Assembly: GCA_963808965.1 (NCBI GenBank)
Contig: CAWEHU010000029.1
Location: 62,001-126,000, forward strand
Source of the DNA: CAWEHU01 sp963808965
GTDB lineage: Bacteria > Pseudomonadota > Alphaproteobacteria > Acetobacterales > Acetobacteraceae
Reading direction: 5' to 3'
DNA: 64,000 nt
Below the pieces are notes generated by a model that did no database searches, was not told the DNA's origin, and saw nothing but the letters and a program-made list of their open reading frames with translations. Each line of letters begins with the position of its first letter. Position 1 is the stretch's first letter. Made by a program: the position numbers and the translations under genes. Of this stretch, positions 1-9,196 are shown in pieces.

Positions 1-428
1 GATTTGTCCCACTTTCCTGCATGGGCGCCTACCGAGCGCGGAAAAATCCGGCGCAGCAGCATGACAATCTCACCGATGACCAGTTCGGCGACGCTGCGCG
101 TGTTCGAAAAGGGCGCATTGAAGACGGGGATGCCGCGAAGGCGAGCGGCATCCAGAGCCACCTGATTTGTACCGACGCTGAAGCATCCGACCCCGATCAG
201 CCGGTCCGCCGCGGCGAGCACTGATTCCGTGAGTTGGGTGCGGGAGCGGATGCCGAGCAGGTGCACGCCTTCGAGCGACTGGCGCAACGCCTCCCCATCC
301 AACGCCTTCGGCAGGCGCGTGACCGAGGTGTAGCCCTGGGCGCGCAGCAAATCGGCCGCGGTGTTGCTGATTCCTTCCAGCAGCAACACGCGGATCTTTT
401 CCTTCGCGAGTGAAAGGCGGTCAGGCAT
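1..428 (-). CDS. serA: D-3-phosphoglycerate dehydrogenase, N-terminal part (cut by window edge)
   Basis: Reading the minus strand from the ATG at 428 gives about 142 residues that run off the start of the window. They resemble the N-terminal substrate-binding part of E. coli-type SerA: an opening with KEKIRVLLLEGI, then GIRSRTQLTE, the IGVGCFSVGTNQV block, and GIPVFNAPFSNTRSVAELV, which leads into the NAD-binding domain. SerA oxidises 3-phosphoglycerate with NAD in the first step of serine synthesis in the cytoplasm. The catalytic and any ACT regulatory domains lie outside the window. It is divergent from pyrB, with about 200 bp between them that would hold both promoters; I see no distinctive motif there. 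Confidence 0.9.
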   Translation of the reverse strand, partial: MPDRLSLAKEKIRVLLLEGISNTAADLLRAQGYTSVTRLPKALDGEALRQSLEGVHLLGIRSRTQLTESVLAAADRLIGVGCFSVGTNQVALDAARLRGIPVFNAPFSNTRSVAELVIGEIVMLLRRIFPRSVGAHAGKWDK

Positions 429-630
429 TCCTGGTTCCGTTCTGGGGTCGCTTCGAGGAGTGGGCTGGTCAGGGACGACACCGCGCCTCGCCGGTCAAGA
501 GTATCTGTCTCGAATCTCGCCCCGGGCCAGCGCCGCGTCTCACGTTCTTCTTGATGGACCCGGGCGGAGCCGAAAGGTTCCGTCAGGTCCGCATTGACGG
601 GGTCCGCCCTTCTCTGCGACGAACCGGGCC

Positions 631-1573
631 GTGCGTTACACCCAGAGACACCTGCTCGTCATCGAGGGCCTGCATCCGCCCGAGATCGAGCATTTCCTGG
701 ATCTCGCCGAAAGCTACGTGCTGCTGAACCGGTCGGGAAAAACCCAGCGCGACCTGCTGCGCGGGCGGACGCTGATCAACCTTTTCTTCGAGGACTTCGA
801 CCCGCACCCGCACGAGCTTCGAGCTCGCCGGCAAACGGCTCGGCGCCGACGTCATCAATATGTCGGTCTCCACCTCGTCGGTGAACAAGGGCGAAACGCT
901 GCTCGACACGGCGGCGACGCTCAATGCCATGCACTGCGATCTGCTCGTGGTGCGGCACGATCAGTCCGGGGCGCCGAACCTGCTCGCCCAGAAGGTCGAG
1001 GCGGCGGTGATCAATGCGGGGGACGGCACTCACGAGCATCCGACGCAGGCGCTGCTCGATGCGCTCACGATCCGCCGCCACCGGGGCAAGCTCGAAGGCC
1101 TGACGGTCGCGATCTGCGGCGACATCCTGCACTCGCGCGTGGCGCGCTCCAACGTCCACCTGCTGACGGCGATGGGCAGCCGGGTGCGGCTGATCGGCCC
1201 GCCGACGTTGATCCCGGCCGAGGCCGCGATGCTCGGGGTCGAGGTGTTCCACGACATGAAAGCCGGGCTGGAAGGCGCTGATATTGTAATGATGCTCCGA
1301 TTGCAGCGGGAGCGCATGGCGAGTGGGCTCGTTCCCAGCGCACGTGAATACTTCCGCTTCTTCGGTCTCGACCGCGACAAGCTCGCCGCCGCCAGGCCGG
1401 ACGCGCTGGTCATGCATCCGGGGCCGATGAATCGCGGCGTGGAGATCGACAGCGCGGTGGCCGACGACCCAACCCGTAGCCTGATCCGCGAACAGGTGGA
1501 AATGGGCGTGGCGGTCCGCATGGCCGTGCTCGACACGCTTTCGCGCCAGGCGATCGGGCGAAATGTCGCCTGA
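631..1573 (+). CDS. pyrB: Aspartate carbamoyltransferase catalytic subunit, frame broken near 796
   Basis: Catalyses carbamoyl phosphate plus L-aspartate to carbamoyl aspartate in pyrimidine synthesis. A GTG at 631 opens the protein. The carbamoyl-phosphate loop STRTRTSFELAGKR is present but lies one frame later than the start, so the frame changes at GAGGACTTCG (about 796). Removing one base gives 313 aa, the normal size. Downstream SVNKGE, HPTQALLDALT and MHPGPMNRGVEI are all intact, so the active site is complete if the frame is restored. The gene overlaps the next one by 11 bases and is followed by a catalytically dead-looking PyrC, the arrangement known for dodecameric bacterial ATCases. 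In such an essential gene the break is more likely a sequence error than a mutation. Confidence 0.9.
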
Positions 1574-2840
1574 CACCTTCTTCACGGGTGTTCGCCTGCT
1601 CGATCCGGCCACGGCGCTCGATCAGCCCGGCGACCTGCTCGTCCGAGACGGTCTCATCGCCGATTTCGGCCCCGGTCTGGGGCGCCCGGATGGGGCCGTT
1701 GTGATCGAGCAGGCCGGGGCCGTGCTCTGCCCCGGACTGGTCGACATGCGCGCGGCGCTCGGCGAGCCGGGATACGAGTATCGCGAGACGATCGCCTCGG
1801 CGGCGGAGGCCGCGGCAGCGGGCGGCATCACCACCCTCGCCGCGCTCCCCGACACCCTCCCGGCGATCGACGATCCGGCCCTCGTCCGCCTGCTCCGGGC
1901 GCGCGGCGAGGAAACGGGCAGCCTCACCATCCTGCCCTATGGCGCGATCACCCGCGGCTGCCGTGGCGAGGAGATGGCCGAACTCGGACTCCTGTGCGAG
2001 GCAGGCGCGGTGGCCTTCACCGATGGCGCACGCGCGGTCGGCTCCGCACGTCTGATGCGGCTCGCGCTCTCTTATGCGAACGGGTTCGGCCGCCGCATCG
2101 TCCAGCACCCGGAAGAGCCCTCGCTCGCCGCCGGAGGCGCTGCCACCGAGGGCGCGCTCGCCACTCGCCTCGGCCTGCCCGCGATTCCCGCAACGGCCGA
2201 AGCGATCCTGGTCGCTCGCGATATCCGCTTGGCGCGGCTGACCGGAGGAGCCGTGCATTTCGCCCACATCTCCACGGGCGAAGCGCTGGCTCTGATCCGG
2301 CGGGCCAAACAGGAGGGCCTCGCCGTCACCTGCGACACCGCGCCGCCCTATTTCGACCTGAACGAGACCGAGATCGGGGAATTCCGCACCTACGCCAAGC
2401 TCTCGCCTCCGCTGCGCCGGGAGGAGGATCGCCAGGCCGTCGCGGCGGCGCTCGCCGACGGCACGATCGACGCGATCGCCTCGGATCATCAGCCGCGTGA
2501 CGTGGACGACAAGCGCTTGCCCTTCGCGCAGGCGGCTCCGGGGGGCGCCGGGCTTGCCACCTTGCTGGCGGTCACGCTCGTCCAGGTCCACGGGGGCACG
2601 CTCTCGCTCACGCACGCGATCGACCTGCTCACCGCCCGGCCGGCCCGCCTGCTCGGCGTCGAGGCCGGGCGGCTCGCGAAGGGAGCCCCGGCCGATCTCT
2701 GCCTGTTTCACCCGGAGCGGGCATGGCAGGTCGAGGCGGGCGAACTGCCCGGCAAGGCGCAGAACACGCCTTTTGACGGCAGGGCGCTGGAAGGCCGGGT
2801 ACTCGGCACCTGGAAGGCGGGGAGGCGCGTCTACGGATGA
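1563..2840 (+). CDS. pyrC: Dihydroorotase-like protein lacking the zinc-binding HxH (PyrC'-type)
   Basis: A 425-aa member of the class I dihydroorotase family. It starts inside the end of pyrB and its stop overlaps the start of plsY. The amidohydrolase fold is recognisable: PGLVDMRAALGEPG near residue 60, HFAHISTGEAL in the middle, and AIASDHQPRD late. Where active enzymes carry the metal-binding HxH after GLVD, this protein has DMRAA, and the usual DHAPH is DHQPRD. Several metal ligands are therefore missing. In pseudomonads and relatives such a PyrC' is an inactive structural partner needed to assemble the PyrB catalytic subunit; by inference this gene does the same here. A separate active dihydroorotase would then be needed elsewhere in the genome. 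Sure of the family, moderately sure of inactivity. Confidence 0.85.
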   Translation: MSPDTFFTGVRLLDPATALDQPGDLLVRDGLIADFGPGLGRPDGAVVIEQAGAVLCPGLVDMRAALGEPGYEYRETIASAAEAAAAGGITTLAALPDTLPAIDDPALVRLLRARGEETGSLTILPYGAITRGCRGEEMAELGLLCEAGAVAFTDGARAVGSARLMRLALSYANGFGRRIVQHPEEPSLAAGGAATEGALATRLGLPAIPATAEAILVARDIRLARLTGGAVHFAHISTGEALALIRRAKQEGLAVTCDTAPPYFDLNETEIGEFRTYAKLSPPLRREEDRQAVAAALADGTIDAIASDHQPRDVDDKRLPFAQAAPGGAGLATLLAVTLVQVHGGTLSLTHAIDLLTARPARLLGVEAGRLAKGAPADLCLFHPERAWQVEAGELPGKAQNTPFDGRALEGRVLGTWKAGRRVYG

Positions 2841-3427
2841 ACCTGCCATCCTATGTCTTTGTGGTTTTGGGATACCTGCTCGGTTCTATCCCTTTCGGGT
2901 TGCTGCTCACCAAGACGGCGGGTCTCGGCGACATTCGGGCGATCGGCTCAGGCAACATCGGCGCGACAAACGTGCTCCGGACGGGCAAGCGCGGCCTCGC
3001 GGCTGCCACCTTGCTGCTGGATGGCGGCAAAGGGGCGGCTGCCGTGCTGATCGCGGCCGGGCTCGCCGGGCCGCTCGCCGCGCTCTGGGCCGGGCTGGGT
3101 GCGGTTCTCGGCCACCTGTTTCCGGTCTGGCTCGGCTTTCGCGGGGGCAAGGGCGTGGCAACCGGTTTGGGAGTGCTGCTCGCCGCATTCTGGCCCGTCG
3201 GCCTGATCGCCTGCGCGACGTGGCTGATCATGGCGAAGCTCGTGCGCATTTCTTCGGCCAGCGCGCTCGCTGCTTTCGCCCTCGCCCCTGTAGCCGCGTG
3301 GGCGCTCGGCCGTCCCGCAGTTGCCTTGCTCGCGCTCGTTATCGCTCTGTTGGTGTTTGTCCGGCACCAAGCGAACATCCGGCGTTTGCTCGCCGGCATC
3401 GAGCCGAGGATCGGAAGCAAAACGTGA
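2837..3427 (+). CDS. plsY: Acyl-phosphate:glycerol-3-phosphate acyltransferase
   Basis: A 196-aa inner-membrane enzyme that transfers an acyl group from acyl-phosphate to glycerol-3-phosphate, giving lysophosphatidic acid, the first step of phospholipid synthesis. The three PlsY motifs are visible: GSGNIGATNVLR around residue 37, GFRGGKGVATGLGV around residue 102, and the HQANIRRL block near the C-terminus. About five hydrophobic helices fill the rest. ATG overlaps the stop of the dihydroorotase-like gene, and its own stop overlaps the GTG of dprA, so all three are translationally coupled. Length and motifs are normal. Confidence 0.95.
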   Translation: MNLPSYVFVVLGYLLGSIPFGLLLTKTAGLGDIRAIGSGNIGATNVLRTGKRGLAAATLLLDGGKGAAAVLIAAGLAGPLAALWAGLGAVLGHLFPVWLGFRGGKGVATGLGVLLAAFWPVGLIACATWLIMAKLVRISSASALAAFALAPVAAWALGRPAVALLALVIALLVFVRHQANIRRLLAGIEPRIGSKT

Positions 3428-4578
3428 CGACGGATCAAGCGGTAGATCAACTGCGCCTCGCTCGTGCCGAGGGCGTCGGACCCGTCACGTATCGCCGCCT
3501 GCTGCGCCGCTACGGCTCCGCGGCCGCCGCCCTCGACGCGCTGCCGGAGCTAGCGCGCGCGGGGGGCCGTGCTGCCGCTCCCACGGTGCCGTCCCGCGCC
3601 ATCGCGACTCGGGAGATGGAGCGGCTCGCGAAGCTCGGCGCGCACGTGCTGTTTCTCGACGATCCCGCCTATCCGCCGCTCCTTGCGCTGCTCGACGACG
3701 CGCCGCCGGTCATCGCCGTGCTCGGCGAGCCGGAGGTCGCATCCGAATGCTGCGTCGCGCTGGTTGGAGGCCGTAACGCATCGGCCAACGGCCAGCGCAT
3801 GGCCGAGAGCTTGGCGGCCGCGCTCGGTGAGGCCGGGCTCGTCGTGGCATCGGGGTTGGCGCGGGGCGTCGATGGCGCGGCGCACCGGGGCGCGCTCCGC
3901 ACCGGCCGCACCGTCGCCGCCATCGCGGGCGGCCTCGACCGGCCCTATCCGCCGGAGCACACCGACTTGCAGCGCCGAATCGCGGAGTCCGGGGCGGTGA
4001 TCGCCGAGGCCCCGCTCGGCACGGCCCCGCAGGCCCGGCACTTTCCCCGCCGGAACCGCATCATCGCCGGGCTCGCGCTCGGTGTGGTGGTCGTCGAGGC
4101 CGCCCCGCGCTCGGGCAGCCTCATCACTGCCCGCCTGGCCCAGGAGGCGGGCCGGGAGTTGTTCGCCATGCCGGGCTCGCCACTCGACCCCCGTTGCCAC
4201 GGGTCCAACGACCTGATCCGCCAAGGCGCGCACCTGACCGAGTTGGTCGCGGACGTACTCGAAAACCTACCGGATCACCCGTTGCGGGAGGGGATCGCCA
4301 GGAATCCCCTGTTCGCCCGAAGTGACGCGCCCCGGCCCTCCAAGCCCGCCGCGCCTGCGTGGGTCGAGCCGCACGAGGCGGGTGCCGCGCTCAGTGAGGC
4401 GCGCGCCGAGGTCGCCGACTTGCTCGGCCCCTCTCCCACGCCGGTTGACGATCTGGTGCGCCGCTGCCAGTTCTCTGCCGCCGCCGTTATGGCGGTGCTG
4501 CTGGAGCTGGAACTCGCCGGCCGCGTGCAGACGCTGCCGGGCAACCGGGTTGTGCTCCTCGCCGACCAAGCAATATAG
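3424..4578 (+). CDS. dprA: DNA-processing protein DprA/Smf
   Basis: A 384-aa cytoplasmic protein that binds incoming single-stranded DNA and loads RecA during transformation. The GTG at 3424 overlaps the plsY stop, which fixes the start. An N-terminal helix-hairpin region (VGPVTYRRLLRRYG) is followed by the Rossmann-like domain with SGLARGVDGAAHRGAL near residue 145, PRRNRIIAGLA, and SGSLITARLAQEAGRE. A C-terminal winged-helix-like region follows an Ala/Pro-rich linker. The family's usual VGARNAS reads VGGRNAS here, a small change. The position between plsY and topA matches the order seen in many alphaproteobacteria. Confidence 0.95.
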   Translation: MTTDQAVDQLRLARAEGVGPVTYRRLLRRYGSAAAALDALPELARAGGRAAAPTVPSRAIATREMERLAKLGAHVLFLDDPAYPPLLALLDDAPPVIAVLGEPEVASECCVALVGGRNASANGQRMAESLAAALGEAGLVVASGLARGVDGAAHRGALRTGRTVAAIAGGLDRPYPPEHTDLQRRIAESGAVIAEAPLGTAPQARHFPRRNRIIAGLALGVVVVEAAPRSGSLITARLAQEAGRELFAMPGSPLDPRCHGSNDLIRQGAHLTELVADVLENLPDHPLREGIARNPLFARSDAPRPSKPAAPAWVEPHEAGAALSEARAEVADLLGPSPTPVDDLVRRCQFSAAAVMAVLLELELAGRVQTLPGNRVVLLADQAI

Positions 4579-4598
4579 GCTGCCCGTCAAGGAACCGA

Positions 4599-7331
4599 AT
4601 GGCTGACGTCGTCGTCGTCGAATTGCCCGCCAAAGCCAAGACGATAAACAAATACCTCGGCGATAAATATACCGTGCTCGCGAGCTTCGGCCATGTCCGG
4701 GACCTCCCCCCGAAGGACGGGTCGGTCCGGCCGGAGCAGGATTTCGCCATGGATTGGGAGGCGGACGATCGCGGCGGCAAGCAGGTCGCCGCCATCGCCA
4801 AGGCCCTCAAAGGCGCCCGCACTCTCTACCTCGCGACAGACCCGGACCGGGAAGGCGAGGCCATCTCGTGGCACGTTCGCGCGATGCTCGACGAGAAGCG
4901 CGCGCTTCGCGGCGTGGACGTCCGGCGCGTTACCTTCAACGAGATCACTCGCAACGCCATTCGCGCCGCGATGGCCAGTCCGCGCGACCTCGATCAGCCG
5001 CTGATCGAAGCCTACCTGGCGCGCCGGGCGCTCGATTACCTCGTCGGGTTCACCCTCTCCCCGGTGCTCTGGCGCAAACTCCCCGGCAGCCGTAGCGCCG
5101 GGCGGGTGCAGTCCGTCGCGCTTCGCCTGGTCTGCGAGCGCGAGGCGGAGATCGAGGCCTTCCGTGCCCGCGAATACTGGACGGTCGAGGCGCTGTTCAC
5201 CACGCCCGCCGGAGCGCCCTTTACCGCCCGGCTCACGCATCTGGACGGCCGCAAGCTCGACCAGTTCGATCTGCCGGACGAGGCGACCGCGCTACGCGCG
5301 AAAGCCGCGGTCGAGGCTGGCCGCTTCACCGTCGGCTCGGTCGAGCGCAAGCGCGTCAAGCGCAATCCGCCCCCGCCCTTCACCACGTCCACCTTGCAGC
5401 AGGAATCCTCGCGCAAGCTCGGCTTCGGCGCTCAGGCGACGATGCGGCTCGCGCAGCAACTCTATGAGGGTGTCGATCTCGAGGGCGAGACGGTCGGCCT
5501 CATCACCTACATGCGGACCGACGGCGTGCAGATGGCCCGCGAAGCGGTGTTCGCCATCCGCGACCACGTCAAGGACAGCTACGGGCCGCCGTACCTTCCC
5601 GCGGCTCCGCGCGAATACACCAGCCGGGCGAAGAACGCGCAGGAGGCGCACGAGGCGATCCGTCCGACCGACGTCGCCCGCACCCCGGAGAGCGTCGCCC
5701 GTTATCTCAACTCGGACCAGCGCCGGCTTTACGAGCTGGTCTGGAAGCGCGCCGTCGCCTCGCAGATGCAATCGGCGGAACTCGATCAGGTCAGCGTCGA
5801 AGTCACCGACGGCCGGGGCCTCCGATTGCGGGCGACCGGCTCGATCGTGGCCTTCGACGGCTTCCTCAAGCTCTACCGGGAGGACCAGGACGATCCCTCG
5901 GAGGAGGACGAGAGCCGCATGTTGCCGCCCATGGCCGAGCGCGACCCGCTCGACCGTGGCGACGTCGCGGCGACCCAGCATTTCACCCAGCCGCCGCCGC
6001 GTTACTCGGAGGCGAGCCTGGTCAAGAAGATGGAGGAGCTCGGCATCGGCCGCCCCTCCACCTACGCCTCGATCCTCTCCGTGCTCCAGGATCGCAACTA
6101 CGTCCGGCTGGAGAAGAAGCGCTTCATCCCGGAAGATCGGGGCCGGCTTGTGACCGCCTTCCTCACGAGCTTCTTCGAACGCTACGTGGATACCGGTTTT
6201 ACCGCCTCGCTCGAGGACCAGCTCGACGACATCTCCGGGGGCCGCGCGGAATGGCGCGAGGTGATGCGCGCCTTCTGGGAGGAGTTCTCCCGCGCCATCG
6301 AGCAGACGAAGAATCTCACGATCTCGGATGTCATCGACGCGCTCGATCAGGATCTCGGCCCGCATTTCTTTCCCCCGAAACCGGACGGGTCGGACCCACG
6401 CGCCTGTCCGGCCTGCGGCAACGGCCGGCTTGGCCTCAAGCTCGGGCGGTTCGGCAGCTTCATCGGCTGCTCGAACTACCCCGCCTGCCAGTACACGCGC
6501 CGCCTGGCGATCGAGACCGGGGAGGAGAGCGGCGAGACGCTGAAGGAGGGAGTTCGCTCGCTCGGACCGCATCCCGACACCGGCGAGGAGATTACCGTCC
6601 GTCGCGGGCCGTACGGGCTTTACGTCCAGCTCGGTGAAAACGGCGAGGACAAGAAGCAGAAGCCGCGCCGCGTTTCGCTGCCGCGGGGCGTGGATGGGGC
6701 GAGCCTGACGCTGGAACAAGCGATCGGGCTTCTCTCGCTGCCACGCATGATCGGCATTCACCCGGAGACGAAGGAGCCGATCGAGGCCGGGATCGGCCGC
6801 TTCGGGCCGTATGTGCGTATGGGCGCGGTGTTCGGTTCGCTCGACCGCGACGACGACGTGCTTTCGGTCGGCATCAACCGGGCGGTGGATGTGCTCGCGA
6901 AGAAGCTCGCGAGCGTGCGGACGCTCGGCCCGCATCCGAAGGACCAGGAGCCGGTGTCGGTGCGCAAGGGCCGGTTCGGGCCTTACGTCCAGCACGGAAA
7001 AACCGTCGCGAACCTGCCGCGCGGCGTGATGATGGAAGATGTGACGCTGGACGAGGCGCTGGCTTTGCTGGCCGAGAAGGGCAAGGTGCTGAAGCCGCGC
7101 GGGGCGAAGGGGAAGAAGGCGGCGGCCGCGAGGGAGAAGCCCGCGCCTGTCTCGGCCAGGAACGCGGATGCCGAGCGGAAGAAGGCACCCGCGAGCCCGA
7201 ACCCGGCGACGCGACCGGGTGCGAAATCCGCTTCCTCGAAGAAAACGTCAGCGAAACCGCCTACCGGAAGAACGGCGGCCGAGAAGCAGCAGGCGAACAA
7301 GGCCCAAGGCCGCCGCCGGGCTGCGGGCTAG
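4599..7331 (+). CDS. topA: DNA topoisomerase I (type IA)
   Basis: A 910-aa enzyme that relaxes negative supercoils by cutting one strand through a tyrosine. The Toprim domain opens the protein, with the first acidic residue in VVVELPAKAKT (the family usually has ESPAKAKT, so a Ser is Leu here) and ATDPDREGEAISWH near residue 80. The active-site tyrosine is in LITYMRTDG around residue 305. One zinc-finger-like element, CPACGNGRLG...CSNYPAC, sits near residue 605, followed by repeats of the GRFGPYV type and a Lys/Ala-rich basic tail of about 70 residues, typical of alphaproteobacterial TopA. It follows dprA by 20 bp, and its stop codon lies inside the left end of a repeat element. Confidence 0.96.
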   Translation: MADVVVVELPAKAKTINKYLGDKYTVLASFGHVRDLPPKDGSVRPEQDFAMDWEADDRGGKQVAAIAKALKGARTLYLATDPDREGEAISWHVRAMLDEKRALRGVDVRRVTFNEITRNAIRAAMASPRDLDQPLIEAYLARRALDYLVGFTLSPVLWRKLPGSRSAGRVQSVALRLVCEREAEIEAFRAREYWTVEALFTTPAGAPFTARLTHLDGRKLDQFDLPDEATALRAKAAVEAGRFTVGSVERKRVKRNPPPPFTTSTLQQESSRKLGFGAQATMRLAQQLYEGVDLEGETVGLITYMRTDGVQMAREAVFAIRDHVKDSYGPPYLPAAPREYTSRAKNAQEAHEAIRPTDVARTPESVARYLNSDQRRLYELVWKRAVASQMQSAELDQVSVEVTDGRGLRLRATGSIVAFDGFLKLYREDQDDPSEEDESRMLPPMAERDPLDRGDVAATQHFTQPPPRYSEASLVKKMEELGIGRPSTYASILSVLQDRNYVRLEKKRFIPEDRGRLVTAFLTSFFERYVDTGFTASLEDQLDDISGGRAEWREVMRAFWEEFSRAIEQTKNLTISDVIDALDQDLGPHFFPPKPDGSDPRACPACGNGRLGLKLGRFGSFIGCSNYPACQYTRRLAIETGEESGETLKEGVRSLGPHPDTGEEITVRRGPYGLYVQLGENGEDKKQKPRRVSLPRGVDGASLTLEQAIGLLSLPRMIGIHPETKEPIEAGIGRFGPYVRMGAVFGSLDRDDDVLSVGINRAVDVLAKKLASVRTLGPHPKDQEPVSVRKGRFGPYVQHGKTVANLPRGVMMEDVTLDEALALLAEKGKVLKPRGAKGKKAAAAREKPAPVSARNADAERKKAPASPNPATRPGAKSASSKKTSAKPPTGRTAAEKQQANKAQGRRRAAG

Positions 7332-7509
7332 ACTCGTTTTGGGCTGACTGTGAGCGGCTACCCAACCCCCGTTCGTTCCCGCGAAAGCGGGAATCCAGGC
7401 CCGCGAAACAATGCCACCATTCATAATGCGAGAGACCTGGATCCCCGCCTGCGCGGGGATGAACGGAATTTTGCGTTATCGCGTTCCAGTCAGCATAAAA
7501 GGAGTCTAG
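7328..7509. repeat. MITE/REP-like element with terminal inverted repeats and two internal hairpins
   Basis: The 23 bases at 7328-7350 match the reverse complement of 7487-7509 at 20 of 23 positions; both ends start CTAGACTC and finish GCTGACTG. Inside are two perfect hairpins, TTCCCGC-GAAA-GCGGGAA near 7377-7394 and ATCCCCGC-CTGC-GCGGGGAT near 7441-7460. An outer pairing ATCCAGG/CCTGGAT joins them. The core resembles the short GCGGGAATCCAG/CTGGATCCCCGC repeats scattered in many proteobacterial genomes. No coding capacity. The left end overlaps the topA stop codon, so it may also supply the transcript end. A related copy lies at 29607. Confidence 0.8.
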
Positions 7510-7632
7510 CTAGCCGCGAGCCGCACAACTACCCCGCGCTGGGGCGCATCGAGGTGCGGAGGGGCGCTTGCGGCCGGCATCAAGATACAGTTCCGACTCC
7601 GGAACATTAACGGCGTGCGTCCGCCATGGCGC

Positions 7633-8307
7633 TCAGGCCGGCGCCGGTAGCCCAAGCGGCGGGTCCGCGTGCGGGTCGGCTTGCCCGAGGGCGAACGCCA
7701 GCACCGCGGCAATGCGCGGCGGCAGATCCGGCGGCAGCCCGGCCAGGGAAGCAACCGGGCGGGAAACGGCGCGGCTGGGATCGGCGGCGGGGAGGGCGGC
7801 GGCGGGCGGCCGGGGCCGCTTCGCACGCGGTGGGGCAGCCAGCGCCGGCGGCGGCTTGATCGCCAGCATGTGGCAGAGCGGGCGCAGGATGCGGCGGGCT
7901 TGCGGCGATGCCGCGAGCAGCGCCGTCATCTTCGGGTCCGCCAGCAAGTGCTCGACCTGCCCGCCATAGGCGACCGTCTCCGGCACCAGCCGGAGCAGCC
8001 AGCCGAACCCGCGCGGCAGCCGATAGGTCTGCGGCCGGGCCGGCAGACGGTATTGCTGCGGCAAAGGCGGAGCCCGGAGCCGCGCTACCGGCGCGGCGGG
8101 GAGCCGGCCGGCGCGCACCTTGGCGGCCAGCGCCTCGAACCGGATGGCGAGGCGGCGCAGCCGCACCCAGGCCCTGAAGACCAATATCAGCGTCGGGACC
8201 GAGCGCTCCTGGGCGCAGCGCACGGTCGCCGCCTGGCACAGCGACTCGATGATGAGAGCCAGGCGGTACGACAGGCTGAGTGGTGCGAGGGCTTGGGTCG
8301 AAAGCAT
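7633..8307 (-). CDS. Conserved protein of unknown function
   Basis: A 224-aa protein starting MLSTQALAPLSLSYRL at 8307. The central part carries RGFGWLLRLVPETVAYGGQ, then LLADPKMTALLAASPQARR and LRPLCHMLAIKPPP, a pattern I associate with a family restricted to Acetobacteraceae and relatives; I cannot assign a function. The N-terminal third is helical and basic, and the C-terminus is an Ala/Pro-rich tail ending PLGLPAPA. There is no signal peptide and no clear membrane segment, so it is probably cytoplasmic. The reading frame extends upstream to 8529 but that part is low-complexity and Arg-rich, so the start at 8307 is preferred. It stands alone between a repeat element and a secreted-protein gene. 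Confidence 0.7.
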   Translation of the reverse strand: MLSTQALAPLSLSYRLALIIESLCQAATVRCAQERSVPTLILVFRAWVRLRRLAIRFEALAAKVRAGRLPAAPVARLRAPPLPQQYRLPARPQTYRLPRGFGWLLRLVPETVAYGGQVEHLLADPKMTALLAASPQARRILRPLCHMLAIKPPPALAAPPRAKRPRPPAAALPAADPSRAVSRPVASLAGLPPDLPPRIAAVLAFALGQADPHADPPLGLPAPA

Positions 8308-8425
8308 CGGACAAACAGAAGGCCACAACCAGGGCGTGTGTGGCAACAACAAAGTTTCAAAACGCCCGGTTGCGTCCGGGTGAAGTCCCGCATCCCGCCT
8401 TTCCGTCCCGCGCTCTCGCCCAGGG

Positions 8426-9047
8426 TCAGCGACGCCAGAGCGAACCGGGCTCCGGCACCGACGCCGACGCTGACACGCCGCCCCCGACGCGATCCAACAG
8501 CAGGTTGGCGGTGGCGACCGCAACGCCATAGTCCGCAGCTCCCCCGCCGGTTACGCCGTTGCTCCACAAATCGACCACCGCATCCCCGCCGATGTTGAAC
8601 ATCAGCCCGTAGATGTCCAGGAACCCGCCATGCGGGGGGTAGTCGGACGCGGTCCGCGGCGATCCGCCGGGCCAAAAGAGATTATCGTAGGTGAGGAAGC
8701 CATTGTTTTCGGCGGGCAGACCCGACGCCACCGCGAACCTGCTGAAATCGTTTGGCGCAAGGAGAATTTGTGGGGTCCGGTGTGGCGTGCGTGATAGCTA
8801 CCAGTGAGCCGATCGGCGCATTGAGGATGTTGAGGCCGTTGTTCGAATCGGAGAAGGTGCCGCTGATCCCGGTCACTTCGTAAGCGTTGGGATACTTCGC
8901 ATCCGTTGCCGCACCGTAGGTCAGCACGAGCGCCCCGCTGACGCCCGGACCGCTGAAATTGACGTCGACCGTGGTGGCGCGCGCCTGGCTTGCCATTGCG
9001 GACACGAGTCCCGCGACTGCCGCCACGGCCAAATGTGTTTTCTTCAT
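8426..9047 (-). CDS. Secreted protein with a VPEPGSL (PEP-CTERM-like) motif, frame broken near 8765
   Basis: The ATG at 9047 follows a GAGGGG ribosome site and opens MKKTHLAVAAVAGL, a good signal peptide cut after SQARA. A mature part of about 180 residues follows, rich in Gly, Asn and Asp, for example VDVNFSGPGVSGALVLTYG. The frame breaks around 8765; removing one base links it to LPAENNGFLTYDNLFWPGG and gives 206 aa. The end reads SASVPEPGSLWRR. VPEPGSL is the PEP-CTERM sorting motif, but the hydrophobic helix and Arg cluster that normally follow are missing because of a stop. Either the tail is lost or a second frame error hides it. Likely exported; function unknown. Confidence 0.6.
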
Positions 9048-9196
9048 ACTCAGCCCCCTCCTCACACGAGTCAGAGCGGATGAACCTACCCGCCTTTTCC
9101 GCCTAACATCCTCATCTTATTGTTCCACGGAGGCCACGGTAGGGCAATTCATCCCGTTTTCAGCCCTGCCTTATAGGAAGCGCGCCAGCGTCGCGC

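Noticed and set aside
1410..2849. A 479-codon minus-strand frame opposite the dihydroorotase-like gene
   Set aside because: Low-complexity Arg/Gly/Glu composition; the plus-strand gene is well conserved and coupled to its neighbours.
7361..7470. CRISPR array
   Set aside because: Only two different hairpins are present, with no regularly spaced direct repeats or spacers.
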